Assembly (NCBI GenBank): GCA_963576475.1
Contig: OY754990.1
Span: forward strand, 1,210,903-1,274,902
Direction: 5' to 3'
Source of the DNA: Molanna angustata
Taxonomy: Eukaryota; Arthropoda; Insecta; Trichoptera; Molannidae
Length of the DNA: 64,000 nt
The stretch's first letter is position 1; every line of letters starts with the position of its first letter. Position numbers and translations under genes: made by a program. Below are positions 63,938 to 64,000 of the stretch, piece by piece. The notes under the pieces were generated by a model, which searched no databases, was not told the DNA's origin, and saw nothing but the letters and a program-made list of their open reading frames with translations.

Positions 63938-64000
63938 TCAATTCCCACAGTATAACAATAAGTTGGTGCATTTTTCAATTGAGACAGATAAAATGCACAA

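Overview
This window reads as a gene-poor, AT-rich, repeat-laden piece of an arthropod nuclear genome, most likely an insect. The main reasons are a gene that joins a ZAD domain to C2H2 zinc fingers (a combination typical of insects), and many non-LTR retrotransposon families of insect type together with piggyBac, Penelope-like and cut-and-paste DNA elements. The order cannot be fixed from the sequence alone. Nothing here looks bacterial.

Left part (1-14.4 kb): a decayed RTE-like reverse transcriptase, an open C2H2 zinc-finger gene on the minus strand (1445-2731), a 1.25-kb DNA element with 39-bp terminal inverted repeats and an 8-bp target duplication that carries a tRNA-type SINE, a decayed CR1/L2-like LINE with ORF1 and ORF2, two nested inverted-repeat elements (10.2-12.0 kb) and a GC-rich block of unknown nature.

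Middle part (14.4-29.8 kb): one real host gene. I assembled a nine-exon plus-strand gene (14443-29771, 478 codons) from ORF pieces, splice signals and phase. It has a ZAD domain split over exons 1-2, a basic linker in exons 3-4 and nine C2H2 fingers in exons 5-9. Every splice junction keeps phase. Its introns hold a rearranged copy of the left zinc-finger gene, at least three RTE-like 3' fragments, a LINE fragment with a restriction-like endonuclease, a Penelope-like GIY-YIG fragment, SINEs and several foldback repeats.

Right part (30.3-60 kb): an unusual run of different tandem repeats: a 114/97-bp repeat in a 764-bp seven-unit higher-order array, a roughly 30-bp repeat, two 55-bp satellites that look related to each other, and a 197-bp satellite. 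Most of these arrays have been entered by a mobile element, often with readable junctions: a LINE fragment with a 12-bp target duplication, a CR1-like LINE that itself contains a Helitron-like insert, a piggyBac-like element in a TTAA of the repeat, a TA-flanked inverted-repeat element, and a LINE with an intact 1216-codon endonuclease/RT/RNase H ORF in the 197-bp satellite. The last 4 kb (60-64 kb) is a graveyard of short transposon pieces, ending with what looks like the ORF1 start of a LINE related to the 55-60 kb one.

I found no operon-like or defence-like system. The most interesting material is the assembled ZAD gene, the rearranged zinc-finger copy, and the origin and higher-order structure of the satellites.
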